Part shown: in pieces, positions 42,585-51,551 of the stretch
How positions within the stretch are numbered: the stretch's first letter is position 1
Layout of the letters: each line of letters opens with the position of its first letter
Assembly (NCBI RefSeq): GCF_000807775.2
Contig: NZ_CP047385.1
Coordinates: 62,001-126,000, forward strand
Reading direction: 5' to 3'
Source of the DNA: Pandoraea fibrosis
GTDB taxonomy: Bacteria; Pseudomonadota; Gammaproteobacteria; Burkholderiales; Burkholderiaceae
Length of the DNA: 64,000 nt
Notes under the pieces: model-generated
What the model saw: the letters and a program-made list of their open reading frames with translations, nothing else
Databases searched by the model: none
Told to the model about the DNA's origin: nothing
Position numbers and translations under genes: made by a program

Positions 42585-43877
42585 TCAGGCCAGCCGGATG
42601 CGCGGCCCGCGAAGGCCGCCGAGTTTTTCCGCGCCAAGCAACACGGTCGCGCGGGCGAACCCGTGCAATGCCTGCTGATGACGCCGATACAACATGGCGT
42701 GGCTCCACTGCGCAAACTGTCCGCGCACGATGCCACCTTTGAAAAAGCCGAATCGTCCCAGCGTGCCGAACGCGTTGTAGTCAGACAGCGAAACCAACGC
42801 GCCGGGATCGCGATAGGCGAACGGCGGAATTGCGCGGCCTTCGAGCCACGCACCGAAATGACGGCCCAGATGCGCCGCCTGTTGTGTCGCCACCTGAGCC
42901 GTCGGCGGCAACGCGCTCTCACCTTGTGCGGGGGTGAGCGATGCGCAGTCGCCGAGCGCGAAAATTCGCTCGTCCTGCGCGGTTTGCATCGTATTGCGCA
43001 CCACGATCTGATCGGCCTCGTTGGTGGTCAGGCCACCGATGCCCTTCAGGCAATCAGGGGCTTTCACGCCCGCCGCCCAGACCAGCAGATCGCCGGGAAT
43101 CAACTGACCGTCGTCGCGATAAAAGCCGTCGCGATCCGCACACACGATGCGGGTGTCCGTCAGCACGCGAAAACCCAGACGCTCCAACTGTGCCTGTGAC
43201 GCCTCGCAAACATCAGGCGGAAATGCGCCCAGCACACGCGGGCCGCGCTCGACGAGCGTGAGTTTCAGACGCTCGCAAATCTGGGGATCGCCGTATCCGG
43301 CGGCCAGCGCAAAGGTGCGGCTCAGCTCGGCGGCAAGTGCTACGCCGGTGGTGCCACCGCCAGCGATCACGACACGCAGCGCGTCGTCGTTCACGGCACT
43401 GCGTAACGCCTCGCAACGCAGCGCGTCATGAAAAGCCTCGGCCTGCGGCTGACTGTCGATGAAATGACAGACGTCGCGCACGCCGGGCAGACAGGCGTCG
43501 TCGGCTTGCGAGCCGAGCGCGAGCACCAGCGCGTCGTAGGGTACGCGGCGCTCGCTCAGCAGGCGGGTGCCGTCGGGCGCTTCCATTTCCTCCAGCACGA
43601 TCTCCCGGTGCGCACGGTCCAGTCCGCACATGCGCCCTGCCTGATACGTGAAGCCGTTGCTGCACGCATGGGCCAGATACGCCACCTGGGTGTGCGTGAC
43701 ATCACGCGTGCCGGCCGCCACGGTATGCAGCATCGGCTTCCAAAGGTGGGTAGGATGGCTGTCGACAAGTGTCACGCGCGCAGTCCCGGCGCGTCCGAGC
43801 GTGCGGCCCAGACGCGTTGCCAGCTTGAGGCCGGCGATACCGCCACCGACAATCACGATTCGGTTTGCGCGAGACAT
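42585..43877 (-). CDS. Type II NADH dehydrogenase-like FAD flavoprotein
   Basis: The 430-residue protein starts at the ATG at 43877, giving the usual N-terminal RIVIVGGGIAGLKLATRLGR FAD motif. The second dinucleotide fold is LRVVIAGGGTTGVALAAELS. The FAD C-motif is RIFALGDCASLTP, and a C-terminal membrane-anchor-like segment is SLSDYNAFGTLGRFGFFKGG. It fits the Ndh/NDH-2 group, which passes electrons from NADH to quinone without pumping protons. It is divergent from a TetR regulator, with about 160 bases between them, and forms a unit with DUF3331. Confidence 0.9.
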   Translation of the reverse strand: MSRANRIVIVGGGIAGLKLATRLGRTLGRAGTARVTLVDSHPTHLWKPMLHTVAAGTRDVTHTQVAYLAHACSNGFTYQAGRMCGLDRAHREIVLEEMEAPDGTRLLSERRVPYDALVLALGSQADDACLPGVRDVCHFIDSQPQAEAFHDALRCEALRSAVNDDALRVVIAGGGTTGVALAAELSRTFALAAGYGDPQICERLKLTLVERGPRVLGAFPPDVCEASQAQLERLGFRVLTDTRIVCADRDGFYRDDGQLIPGDLLVWAAGVKAPDCLKGIGGLTTNEADQIVVRNTMQTAQDERIFALGDCASLTPAQGESALPPTAQVATQQAAHLGRHFGAWLEGRAIPPFAYRDPGALVSLSDYNAFGTLGRFGFFKGGIVRGQFAQWSHAMLYRRHQQALHGFARATVLLGAEKLGGLRGPRIRLA

Positions 43878-44034
43878 TCGGGGGGAAAATGTCAAATTCA
43901 ACAAGTGATGAATAAGCGCATAATAGCGACCGTGGCCCCAGCGTGTCAAATAGCAAACGTCTGGGCAGGCAGGCGCGTTCGGGTCGGGTAGACTTGGCGC
44001 ATTGCTGTCGCGAATTCGACCACCCCATCGTTCA

Positions 44035-44694
44035 ATGACTCCAAACAAAGCTGTCTCGCAAGCCGCACCGCCCCGAAAACGCACCCGTGGACGCCCCACA
44101 TGCGACTGCACGCATGGTGCCGACGCGTTGTTGCTCAACGCCAGACGTATTTTTGCGCAACGAGGGTTCTATGCGAGCAGCGTGCGGCAGATCGCGGAGG
44201 CGTCGGGTGTCGACGCGGCGCTGATCTCGCACCACTTCGGCTCGAAAGAGGCGCTGTGGGTCGCGGTCGTCGATCAGATTGCCGCGATCACGCGCTCGCT
44301 CATCGAGCAGACCGATGCCCTGCAACATGCGCCACTGCCGCCGGCCGAGCGTATCGAACAGGCCGTGCGCGTGTTCGTGGAAGTGGTCTTCGAGAATCCG
44401 GACGTCGGCATGTTCTTCTCGACCGCGGCCACCGAAGAGGGCGAGCGGCTCGACATTCTCACGCAGCGGCTCGTGCGTCCGTATCGCGATGCGATGGTGC
44501 CGCTCGTGGCCGATTGGCTCGAAGCGCAGAAGCGTCCCGTGGAAGACGCCGACGTGATGTTCTTCATGCTCACGTCCGCCATCAGCAAGACGGTGTCGTA
44601 TCGCCACATGATGGGGCCGTTCCTGCCGCCCGAAGGCATGGCCGATCTCAAGCGCACCGTGCTCGACTGTGCGATGGCGCTGATCCGGCAGTGA
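44035..44694 (+). CDS. TetR-family transcriptional regulator
   Basis: The ATG at 44035 gives 219 residues. A TetR helix-turn-helix is clear (ARRIFAQRGFYASSVRQIAE, then GVDAALISHHFGSKEALW), followed by a variable helical ligand domain. It is divergent from the NDH-2-like flavoprotein gene and is the natural candidate to repress it. The effector is unknown. A strong terminator follows. Confidence 0.93.
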   Translation: MTPNKAVSQAAPPRKRTRGRPTCDCTHGADALLLNARRIFAQRGFYASSVRQIAEASGVDAALISHHFGSKEALWVAVVDQIAAITRSLIEQTDALQHAPLPPAERIEQAVRVFVEVVFENPDVGMFFSTAATEEGERLDILTQRLVRPYRDAMVPLVADWLEAQKRPVEDADVMFFMLTSAISKTVSYRHMMGPFLPPEGMADLKRTVLDCAMALIRQ

Positions 44695-44745
44695 TCCGCC
44701 GGTCAAGGGGAATGGGGGAATACAGGCGTCGTATAAGATAGCGCC

Positions 44746-44772
44746 CGGGCCGACTCCCGGCCCGTTTTCTTT
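44746..44772 (+). terminator. Rho-independent terminator after the TetR gene
   Basis: CGGGCCG (44746-44752) and CGGCCCG (44758-44764) form a perfect stem with loop ACTCC, followed by TTTTCTTT. It ends shortly before the RidA start. Confidence 0.92.
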
Positions 44773-44788
44773 GTTACGGTGCCCCCCT

Positions 44789-45142
44789 ATGTCGAACGAA
44801 ATCAAGCGTCTGTACACCAACGCTCGCATGAGCCAGATCGTGATCGCCAACGGCGTGGTGTATCTGGCCGGTCAGGTGCCCGATACGGCCGACCTGTCGG
44901 TCACGGAGCAGACCACCCAGGTCCTCGCCCGCATCGATGCGTTGCTCGCGGACGCTGGCGTCAACAAGTCGCGTTTGCTGACGGCCAACATCTGGTTGTC
45001 CGATGCCAAGCACTTCGCCGAATTCAATGCCGTGTGGGACGCCTGGGTGCCCGAAGGCCACGCGCCGACGCGTGCCTGCGTGCAATCGCCGCTGATGCGC
45101 GCCGGCCTCGAAGTCGAAATCGCCGTGACCGCACTGGCGTAA
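44789..45142 (+). CDS. RidA-family reactive intermediate deaminase
   Basis: The 117-residue protein has the YjgF/RidA fold: MSQIVIANGVVYLAGQVPD, then QTTQVLARIDALLADAGVNK, LLTANIWLSDAKHFAEFNAV, and the active-site Arg segment HAPTRACVQSPLMRAGLEVE. It hydrolyses reactive enamine/imine intermediates, protecting PLP enzymes. The subfamily (RidA against Rid4-7) is not certain, although the Arg next to the Ala-Cys is the conserved substrate-carboxylate ligand. It stands alone after a terminator. Confidence 0.93.
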   Translation: MSNEIKRLYTNARMSQIVIANGVVYLAGQVPDTADLSVTEQTTQVLARIDALLADAGVNKSRLLTANIWLSDAKHFAEFNAVWDAWVPEGHAPTRACVQSPLMRAGLEVEIAVTALA

Positions 45143-45221
45143 TGTCTATCTGCCGCAACGCCCATGACGTTCGACGTGTTCGACGCCCTTGGGCCATGGG
45201 CCGATGAGATAACCACGGCCC

Positions 45222-46880
45222 TTATTGCGGCATCTCTTCCGACGAATCGGTGCTTGGCGCTTGCACGGCGTCTGCACCGGCTTCGGTATCGTCACCGCCG
45301 ATCACGCTGATCTCGAACAACGACTTGCCCGCGAGCGAGCGCACCTCCCGATCTTCCGGATAGGTCTTGAGCAACGGCAGGATCACCGAGCCGCCAATGA
45401 CGTTGCGACGGCTGTTATCCGCAGGCGAAAGCCCCCACACGTTCTGATAGGTCATCGGCACACTGGCGCCGTCGCGCTGCGCATTGCCCAGATACAGCAT
45501 GATGTGGCCGTTGATGTGGATCAGCGTCATCAGCGGGCGGCCGCGCTCGGCGAGTGTGCGCAGTCGCGTATCGATGTCGGCCGTGCGCAGATCGGTGCGT
45601 TGGCCCGCGCGTAGCTGATCGGACGAATGTCGTGGCAGCCACACGCCGAAGGGGGCGAAAAGACTGCGCGTCTCTGCCGAGCAATCGTTATAGAACAGCG
45701 TGTTACCCCAGCCGTAGGGGCGTCCGATCTGCTGCTTCATCACCTGAGCCATATGACGCGGCGTCAGCGCCCACGGCATCGGCACGATGGTCGATGTGTC
45801 GAGCACAATGGTGCGAATCTGCGCATGTCGTTCAATGTCGGCCACGGGGAACATCGCCACTTGCCGTGCGTCGCGCGAGGGCATCAGCGGCAGCACCGTG
45901 CCGATCGGCGCGAACGTGCGGTAGATGGGCACACCCGCACCGGCGGCGCCGGATGACACGTCGGCCAGCGCGGTGTCGGCACGCACGATCGCACCGAGGC
46001 TGCGCTGCGCCGCGTTACGCCAGGTCGCAACGAATCGCTCGTCGACCGACGCCACGGTGCGGGCATCCACCCATCCGATCAGATCGGGCGAATAGACGAG
46101 CAGCCATGCGCCGTCGGCGCTGCGCGCGAGCGTGTACACCGGTGTGCCGGGGCGCAGTGCGGAGTCTTGCAGTGCATCGAACGGATAGCCCTCGCCGGCT
46201 TCACGGAAATCGTAGAACGCCGGATCGGCGCTCGGCAGCTGGCGCACAAGCGCATTGTCGACGGTGATGCCGCGACGTCGCGGATCGTATTGCCATGCCG
46301 CGTGATCCGCATTGAGTTGCGCCAGCGCCATGTTGGCTTCGATGGCGCGAATCCATGCGGCAGTGTGCGGCTGAAAATTCTCTCCGTAGGTCGTGCGCAC
46401 GCCGGGCGCGCTGTTGTCGAAACGTCTGACACGACGGCCTTGCGAATCGGCGATCTGCCGGGCACCGGCGGCATTGAGCAGCGAGTTTGAGAGCCATGCG
46501 CCGTTCCACGGCGACGGGTCGCGCGGTGCGGTGCCGAAGTAGCGCGCACGGAACGCGTCGAAGCGTCGGCTTTGTGCTTGCTCGGAGAGGAGCGGTTGAT
46601 CGTAGCCGGGGTCGTCTGGGCGAATCCAGTGATCGACGGTCTGATCGTAATGCTCGATGGGGAAGCGGCTGAGGTTGCCGCGCGCGGCCGTGGTGATCGC
46701 GCCGGACGGCGGTGGCGCCGTGACGCTTTGGGGAGCACCCGCACAGGCGGCGAGCAAGAGGAGCGGCAGGAGTGGCGCGAAGAAGGCGGCGCGGCGGTGG
46801 GTACGGCCCGCGACGTTGCCTGCTGCCTCGTGCGAGGCCGCGCGCAGTGTGGCGCTGCGCGCCGCAAGGATTGCACTCAT
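45222..46880 (-). CDS. SH3-domain NlpC/P60 (C40) peptidoglycan peptidase, lipoprotein
   Basis: The 552-residue protein has a lipobox LLAAC with lipidated Cys46 after an unusually long N region, so it should be membrane-anchored in the periplasm. A P60-specific N-terminal stabilising domain and two SH3b domains (SADGAWLLVYSPDLIGWVDA, RTFAPIGTVLPL) precede the catalytic domain. Catalytic Cys lies in LFYNDCSAETRSLF and His in LIHINGHIMLYLGN. Such enzymes cut between D-Glu and the third residue of peptidoglycan stem peptides. It is about 100 bases downstream of the TonB receptor gene on the same strand. Confidence 0.92.
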   Translation of the reverse strand: MSAILAARSATLRAASHEAAGNVAGRTHRRAAFFAPLLPLLLLAACAGAPQSVTAPPPSGAITTAARGNLSRFPIEHYDQTVDHWIRPDDPGYDQPLLSEQAQSRRFDAFRARYFGTAPRDPSPWNGAWLSNSLLNAAGARQIADSQGRRVRRFDNSAPGVRTTYGENFQPHTAAWIRAIEANMALAQLNADHAAWQYDPRRRGITVDNALVRQLPSADPAFYDFREAGEGYPFDALQDSALRPGTPVYTLARSADGAWLLVYSPDLIGWVDARTVASVDERFVATWRNAAQRSLGAIVRADTALADVSSGAAGAGVPIYRTFAPIGTVLPLMPSRDARQVAMFPVADIERHAQIRTIVLDTSTIVPMPWALTPRHMAQVMKQQIGRPYGWGNTLFYNDCSAETRSLFAPFGVWLPRHSSDQLRAGQRTDLRTADIDTRLRTLAERGRPLMTLIHINGHIMLYLGNAQRDGASVPMTYQNVWGLSPADNSRRNVIGGSVILPLLKTYPEDREVRSLAGKSLFEISVIGGDDTEAGADAVQAPSTDSSEEMPQ

Positions 46881-46983
46881 GTCGTGCGAAAGAGAGCCCG
46901 GATGCCGCCATGCTACTCCATCGCACCAGGCGCGATCCCGGGTGCCCGCAACACGCGAACGCCCCGGGATCTGCCGACGCGTT

Positions 46984-49488
46984 TTACCAGCGCGCCGTCA
47001 CACTGCCGAGCACCGTGCGGCCGGTGCCGTAGTAGCACTGCACCGTGGTGTTGCAGCCTGCCACATAAGTGCGGTCGAACAGGTTGGTCGCGTTGAGTTG
47101 CACACGCCAGCGCCAGCCGATGTCGGCATGCAGCGAGGCGTCGACGAGCGTGACGCCCGGTACCGAGAACGAGTTGGCCGTGTCGCCTGCCGTCTGACCC
47201 AGATAGCGCACGCCTGCGCCTGCGCCGAGCTTCACGTCGCCGACATTGCCGAAGTTGTAGTCGGCCCAGAACGACGCCATGTTGCGCGGCACGCCATAGG
47301 GGCGCTTACCCAGATCGCTGTTGTTGCTGCGAGTGACTTCGACGTCCTGATACGTGTAGCTCGCGACCACGTTGAGCCTGTTCGTCAGGCTCATGCGGGC
47401 TTCGAGTTCCGCCCCGCGCGAGCGCACTTCGCCCGTTTGAATCGTGTTGCGCGTGTTGGCCGGATCGGCGGTCGAGACATTTTGCTGGGTCAGGTTGAAC
47501 AGCGACGCGGTGAAGATCGCATTGGTGTTCACCGGCTGGTACTTGATGCCGATTTCGTATTGCTGACCCGTCGTGGGCTTGAGCGGATCGCCCGCGAGGT
47601 TGGTCGAGAGCGTGGGCAGGAACGACGTCGAATAGCTGAAGTACGGCGACAGGCCGATGGCCGACTCGTACAGCAGACCGGCGCGCCAGGTGAACTTGTT
47701 CGGCGTTTGCTTCACCGACGTCTTGTTGATGTTGTTGTCGGTCGTCGACCACGTGAAATCTTCGCGTCCACCCAGCGTGAGATACCAGCGGTCCCAGCGC
47801 ATCTGATCCTGCAAATACAGACCGAGCTGCGTTTGTGTCTGGTCGGTGCTTGTCGTGGGGTTGGCGGGCAACACGCCCTTCACGCCGTAGACCGGTGCGT
47901 AGAGATCGAGCGACGGTGCCGTGCCCGTCCACACGCGATTCAGGAAACGCTGCGTCTGGAAATCGACGCCCCCGACGACCTTGTGCGCCACGGGGCCGGT
48001 TTTGGTGTCGTATTGCACGTTGTTATCGAGCTGCCAGCCGTTAAGGATCGGCGCGGCCTGATAAGCCGTGCGTTGCAACGTGCGTTGATCGGCCAGCAGT
48101 GCCGTGCCATAGATCGACTTGTAGTCGAGATCCATGTGCGTGAAGCGCGCGGTCGAGCGAAATTGCAGGGCGTCGTTCAGGCGATGCTCGAAGCGGTAGC
48201 CGGTGGCGACCTGCGTTTTGCGATAGCGATCGAACGCCGGGTCGCCGGTGAGCAGGTCGCGGTCGATGCGGCCCCAGCGCGAGGGATTCACCATGCCGAG
48301 CGCCGGGCCATAGCTGACCGACGAGCCCATGTTGTCCTGCATGTAGTTCACGAACCACGTGAGGCTCGTCTGCGCATTGGGACGCCACGTAATCGACGGT
48401 TGAAGCATGATGCGGTCGTCGCTCACGTTATCGGTCTGCGAATTCGAGAGACGCCCGAGTCCTGTGATGCGGTACAGCAGCGTGCCGTCTTCGTTGGCCG
48501 GCCCGGTCATGTCGACGCGCAACTGACGTCGATCGAAGGTGCCGTAGTCGACGCCGATTTCGCGATACGGCTCAGCGCTTGGCGCCTTGCTCACGAGATT
48601 GACGAGACCGCCGAGGTTGCCTGCGCCATAGAGGATGGAACTCGGACCGCGCAGCACTTCCACGCGCTCGAGCGTGTACGGATCGACGCGAATGGCGGCG
48701 TAGCTGCCCGGACGGTTGGCAATCTGCGGCACGCGCAGGCCATCCCAGTAGACGTCGGCATTGAAGCCGCGAATGTAGAACCAGTCGGCGCGGGTGTCGC
48801 TGCCATACGGGTCGGCGTTCACGCCGGCGGCGTACTTGAGCGCGTCGGTCACGGTCTGCACGGCCTGATCGTTCATCTGATCGCGCGGGATCACGCTGAT
48901 CGATTGCGAGGTCGTCATGATCGACGTATCCGACTTGGTCGCCGTGTCGCTGCGCTGCGCGACGTAGCCAACGACCGGCCCGCGAGCGACGTCGCGCTCA
49001 GCGCGGGCGTTCACGTTCGTCTGCGGCAGAGCGACGGCGGCGCCGGTGGCGCCGGCCGCGGCACTCGCGCCGGGCGCGATGAGGTAGCCCCCGTTGGGTT
49101 GGCCGGAAGCCTGCAAGCCGGTGCCTTCGATCAGGATCGCCAGCCCGAGCGACGGCGTGTAGGTGCCCGAGACACCGGCCGTGCGCTTGTCGGCGATCTG
49201 GGCGGCGTCATAGGAAATCATCAGGCCGGTCTGCTGGGCAAAGGCGACGAGGCCCTGTTGCAGCGACCCGGCGGGAATATGCAGCGACTGCGCGGCGCGC
49301 GCCGCTGTGGCCGGGGCGGCGCTGCCGCCGGCCGACTGAGCGTAGGCGCTCAGGGCCGTCAATGCGCTCAGGGCGAATAGCGTGCTGGCGGCCAGCGTGA
49401 CGGCCCGGCGAGCGTTGGCGGTTTCGGCACGCACGAGCGTGCGCACACGTGCGGCACGCATAGGCGTGTGGCTGACGTGAGAAGACAT
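46984..49488 (-). CDS. TonB-dependent siderophore receptor with STN signalling domain
   Basis: The ATG at 49488 with AAGGAA upstream gives 834 residues. After a signal peptide ending near AYA-QSA comes an STN domain (HIPAGSLQQGLVAFAQQTGL, GVSGTYTPSLGLAILIEGTG), then the plug (SVIPRDQMNDQAVQTVTDAL and VEVLRGPSSILYGAGNLGG). A 22-strand barrel ends in the outer-membrane targeting residues VLGSVTARW. It resembles ferrisiderophore receptors of the FpvA/FoxA group. The STN domain relays ligand binding to the FecR-like protein encoded just upstream. The siderophore is unknown. Confidence 0.95.
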   Translation of the reverse strand: MSSHVSHTPMRAARVRTLVRAETANARRAVTLAASTLFALSALTALSAYAQSAGGSAAPATAARAAQSLHIPAGSLQQGLVAFAQQTGLMISYDAAQIADKRTAGVSGTYTPSLGLAILIEGTGLQASGQPNGGYLIAPGASAAAGATGAAVALPQTNVNARAERDVARGPVVGYVAQRSDTATKSDTSIMTTSQSISVIPRDQMNDQAVQTVTDALKYAAGVNADPYGSDTRADWFYIRGFNADVYWDGLRVPQIANRPGSYAAIRVDPYTLERVEVLRGPSSILYGAGNLGGLVNLVSKAPSAEPYREIGVDYGTFDRRQLRVDMTGPANEDGTLLYRITGLGRLSNSQTDNVSDDRIMLQPSITWRPNAQTSLTWFVNYMQDNMGSSVSYGPALGMVNPSRWGRIDRDLLTGDPAFDRYRKTQVATGYRFEHRLNDALQFRSTARFTHMDLDYKSIYGTALLADQRTLQRTAYQAAPILNGWQLDNNVQYDTKTGPVAHKVVGGVDFQTQRFLNRVWTGTAPSLDLYAPVYGVKGVLPANPTTSTDQTQTQLGLYLQDQMRWDRWYLTLGGREDFTWSTTDNNINKTSVKQTPNKFTWRAGLLYESAIGLSPYFSYSTSFLPTLSTNLAGDPLKPTTGQQYEIGIKYQPVNTNAIFTASLFNLTQQNVSTADPANTRNTIQTGEVRSRGAELEARMSLTNRLNVVASYTYQDVEVTRSNNSDLGKRPYGVPRNMASFWADYNFGNVGDVKLGAGAGVRYLGQTAGDTANSFSVPGVTLVDASLHADIGWRWRVQLNATNLFDRTYVAGCNTTVQCYYGTGRTVLGSVTARW

Positions 49489-49601
49489 GACGGCGGATTC
49501 CTTTCTATGGAGCATCGAAACATCGAAATGGGCATTCCTGTCTATGCCCCGCGAGATTCGAAAACCCCTCATCCGACGTCAAAATATTTCCTGCCATTGC
49601 C

Positions 49602-50672
49602 TCAGGTGTGCGGGCGGTCGCCGCCGACGGCACGGTACGTTCGCACGCGCCCCGGGGGTTCGCTCGTGCCCGCGCCGGGCTGTACGCGAACGAACCAGCG
49701 CGTGTAACGCTGCACGTCGACCGGCAATGCGCGCGAGAGCATATCGAGCACGCGGTCGGTGTCGTCGACGGGGTAAATGCCGGAGACGCGCAGGCCGGCG
49801 ATTTCCGGGGCGCATCCGAGATGCCCCCGGCGGTAGCGGCCGAGCTCGGTAAGAAAGGCGCCGAGCGACATGGCGTGGACGACGAGCATGCCTTGTGTCC
49901 ACGCGGCGGCGGCGCTGGCTGCGCTCGGGTCGTCGACGCGTGAGCGCAGCGCGATGGCGTCGAACGTCGCGCCCTGTCCTGCCGTGAGGATGGTGGCGGC
50001 GCTCGCGGCTTTCGCGGGCACGATGCGCACGGCGCCTTCGAGCACCGTGACGGTGGCGCTGTCGTTGTGCTGACGCACGACGAAGCGAGTGCCGAGCGCC
50101 TGAAGACTGCCCTGTGCGGTGTCGACAAAGAACGGGCGGTGGCCACGATCCGCATCGGCGCCGGTCGTGATGGCGATCTCGCCGCGCAAGAGGCGCAGGC
50201 GGCGGGTGTCCTGCAAGAGGCTGACGTCGACGGCGGAGTCGGTATTCAGTGCGAGCGTGGTGCCGTCTGCCAACTGGAGGGTGCGGCGCTCGCCCACGCC
50301 GGTGCTCACGTCGGCTCGCCAGGCACGCACGGCATTGGAGTCGCTGGCGGACCAGACGGCGCCCGCGATACCGCCAAAGGCGATGAGGCTGAGCACGCGC
50401 CGTCGCCCCGGATTCGCTCGCGCACGCACGAGCGTGTGGTGCGCGACGAGGGGCGGGAGGGTGCGCAGATGCGTGCCGAAGTCGACCAGACGCTGCCATG
50501 CGAGGGCGTGGCGGGTATCGGCGTCGTGCCAGTGCTGCCATGCGGCCTGCGTGGCGGCGCGAACGCTGGCGTCGGTGCCGGGCGCATCGTTCGCTTGCAG
50601 GCGAACGAACCACTCGGTGGCCGCGAGCGTGATCGATTCCGGAAGGCGTGCGGAACGCGTGTCGGCACTCAT
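49602..50672 (-). CDS. FecR-family anti-sigma/signal-transducing membrane protein
   Basis: The ATG at 50672 overlaps the sigma-factor stop (ATGA) and gives 356 residues. An N-terminal cytoplasmic segment carries the typical pattern AATEWFVRLQAND and WQHWHDADTRHALAWQRL. One membrane helix lies at about residues 92-110. The periplasmic FecR domain has RRTLQLADGTTLALNTDSAV and LLRGEIAITTGADADRG. It transmits the receptor signal to the ECF sigma factor. The gene lies between the two partners in the standard order. Confidence 0.94.
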   Translation of the reverse strand: MSADTRSARLPESITLAATEWFVRLQANDAPGTDASVRAATQAAWQHWHDADTRHALAWQRLVDFGTHLRTLPPLVAHHTLVRARANPGRRRVLSLIAFGGIAGAVWSASDSNAVRAWRADVSTGVGERRTLQLADGTTLALNTDSAVDVSLLQDTRRLRLLRGEIAITTGADADRGHRPFFVDTAQGSLQALGTRFVVRQHNDSATVTVLEGAVRIVPAKAASAATILTAGQGATFDAIALRSRVDDPSAASAAAAWTQGMLVVHAMSLGAFLTELGRYRRGHLGCAPEIAGLRVSGIYPVDDTDRVLDMLSRALPVDVQRYTRWFVRVQPGAGTSEPPGRVRTYRAVGGDRPHT

Positions 50673-51205
50673 GCGGCGGGGTTCCCGAAGCAGCACGCGT
50701 GCAGCGCCTTGACGATGTGGCGTTGCACCGTGGCGATGGAGATGCCGGTGGCGTCGGCAATATCGCGCTGCGCGAGGCCGTCGAGTTGCGACATCAGGAA
50801 GACGCGGCGCACGACAGGCGGCAGGCCGTCGAGGCGTCGGTCGATATCGATGAGTGTCTGGAGCAGGATCGCACGGGTTTCCGGATCAGGCGCAACGGTC
50901 TCGGGTTGCGCGGCGAGCGCGTCGAGATAGGCGGCTTCGATCTTGCGATGGCGATGCAGGTTGGCGACCAGCCCCTGCGCAACGACGGTGAGAAACGCCC
51001 GGGGTTCGCGTGGGCAGACGGGGGCGTCTTTGCTGAGCAGGCGCACGAACGTGTCGTGCGCGAGGTCGGCGGCGTCGCCGTGATTGCCCAGCTTGCGCTG
51101 CAACCAGTTGCGCAGCCAGCCATGGTGATCGTGATAGAGCGTGGCCACGCCGGACGCGTCGGCGCGTGCGTCGTGTTTGCGTCCCCCGGTGTCGTCACGC
51201 ATCAT
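50669..51205 (-). CDS. FecI-type ECF sigma factor
   Basis: The 178-residue protein has sigma region 2 (LYHDHHGWLRNWLQRKLGNH, then DLAHDTFVRLL) and region 4 (LPPVVRRVFLMSQLDGLAQR, then IATVQRHIVKALHACCF). This matches the FecI group of iron-starvation ECF factors. It should direct transcription of the TonB receptor gene when the siderophore is sensed. A near-consensus Fur box lies about 60 bases upstream. Two consecutive Met codons leave the start ambiguous by one residue. Confidence 0.94.
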   Translation of the reverse strand: MMRDDTGGRKHDARADASGVATLYHDHHGWLRNWLQRKLGNHGDAADLAHDTFVRLLSKDAPVCPREPRAFLTVVAQGLVANLHRHRKIEAAYLDALAAQPETVAPDPETRAILLQTLIDIDRRLDGLPPVVRRVFLMSQLDGLAQRDIADATGISIATVQRHIVKALHACCFGNPAA

Positions 51206-51260
51206 GGTCCTGGCTCGGCCGCGCGAGTACGCAACCTTCGCTGATCTAGCCGCTTTTGAG

Positions 51261-51279
51261 GTTAATGATAATCATTCGC
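51261..51279. promoter_or_regulatory. Fur box upstream of the FecI-type sigma gene
   Basis: GTTAATGATAATCATTCGC matches 16 of 19 positions of the Fur consensus, with the 13-bp palindromic core AATGATAATCATT intact. It lies 56 bases before the sigma start, so the signalling unit is expected to be iron-repressed. Confidence 0.9.
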
Positions 51280-51380
51280 ATCATATCATGAGCGTATCGG
51301 GTGGTGACGCATAGGAAACAATTCGGGAGCCGGGGAGGGCAGCCGGATTAGGAACACCGGCAATGGGGGAATCGATTATG

Positions 51381-51396
51381 CTGTACAAATGTACAG
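51381..51396. promoter_or_regulatory. LexA (SOS) box upstream of the tandem uvrA
   Basis: CTGT-ACAAATGT-ACAG is a perfect palindromic LexA box (CTGT-N8-ACAG, 7-bp arms). A TACAAT hexamer, a plausible -10, follows at 51397-51402, so bound LexA would cover the promoter. It lies 155 bases before the uvrA start. Confidence 0.87.
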
Positions 51397-51551
51397 TACA
51401 ATCGCGGCATGCCGAGCGAAGCGCGGATGCTGCCAGCGACTGTCGTATCGGCCTGATACAGTAGTTCCCCCGAGGCGCGCGTGCGCGCTGTCAGACGTCA
51501 CGCTGTTTATCTTCACGCTGTTCATTGTCAATCAAGCGGCCCTGATACCAA

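Noticed and set aside
46657..49380. Antisense open frame of about 900 codons across the TonB receptor and peptidase start
   Set aside because: It overlaps two well-supported genes on the minus strand and shows no family features.
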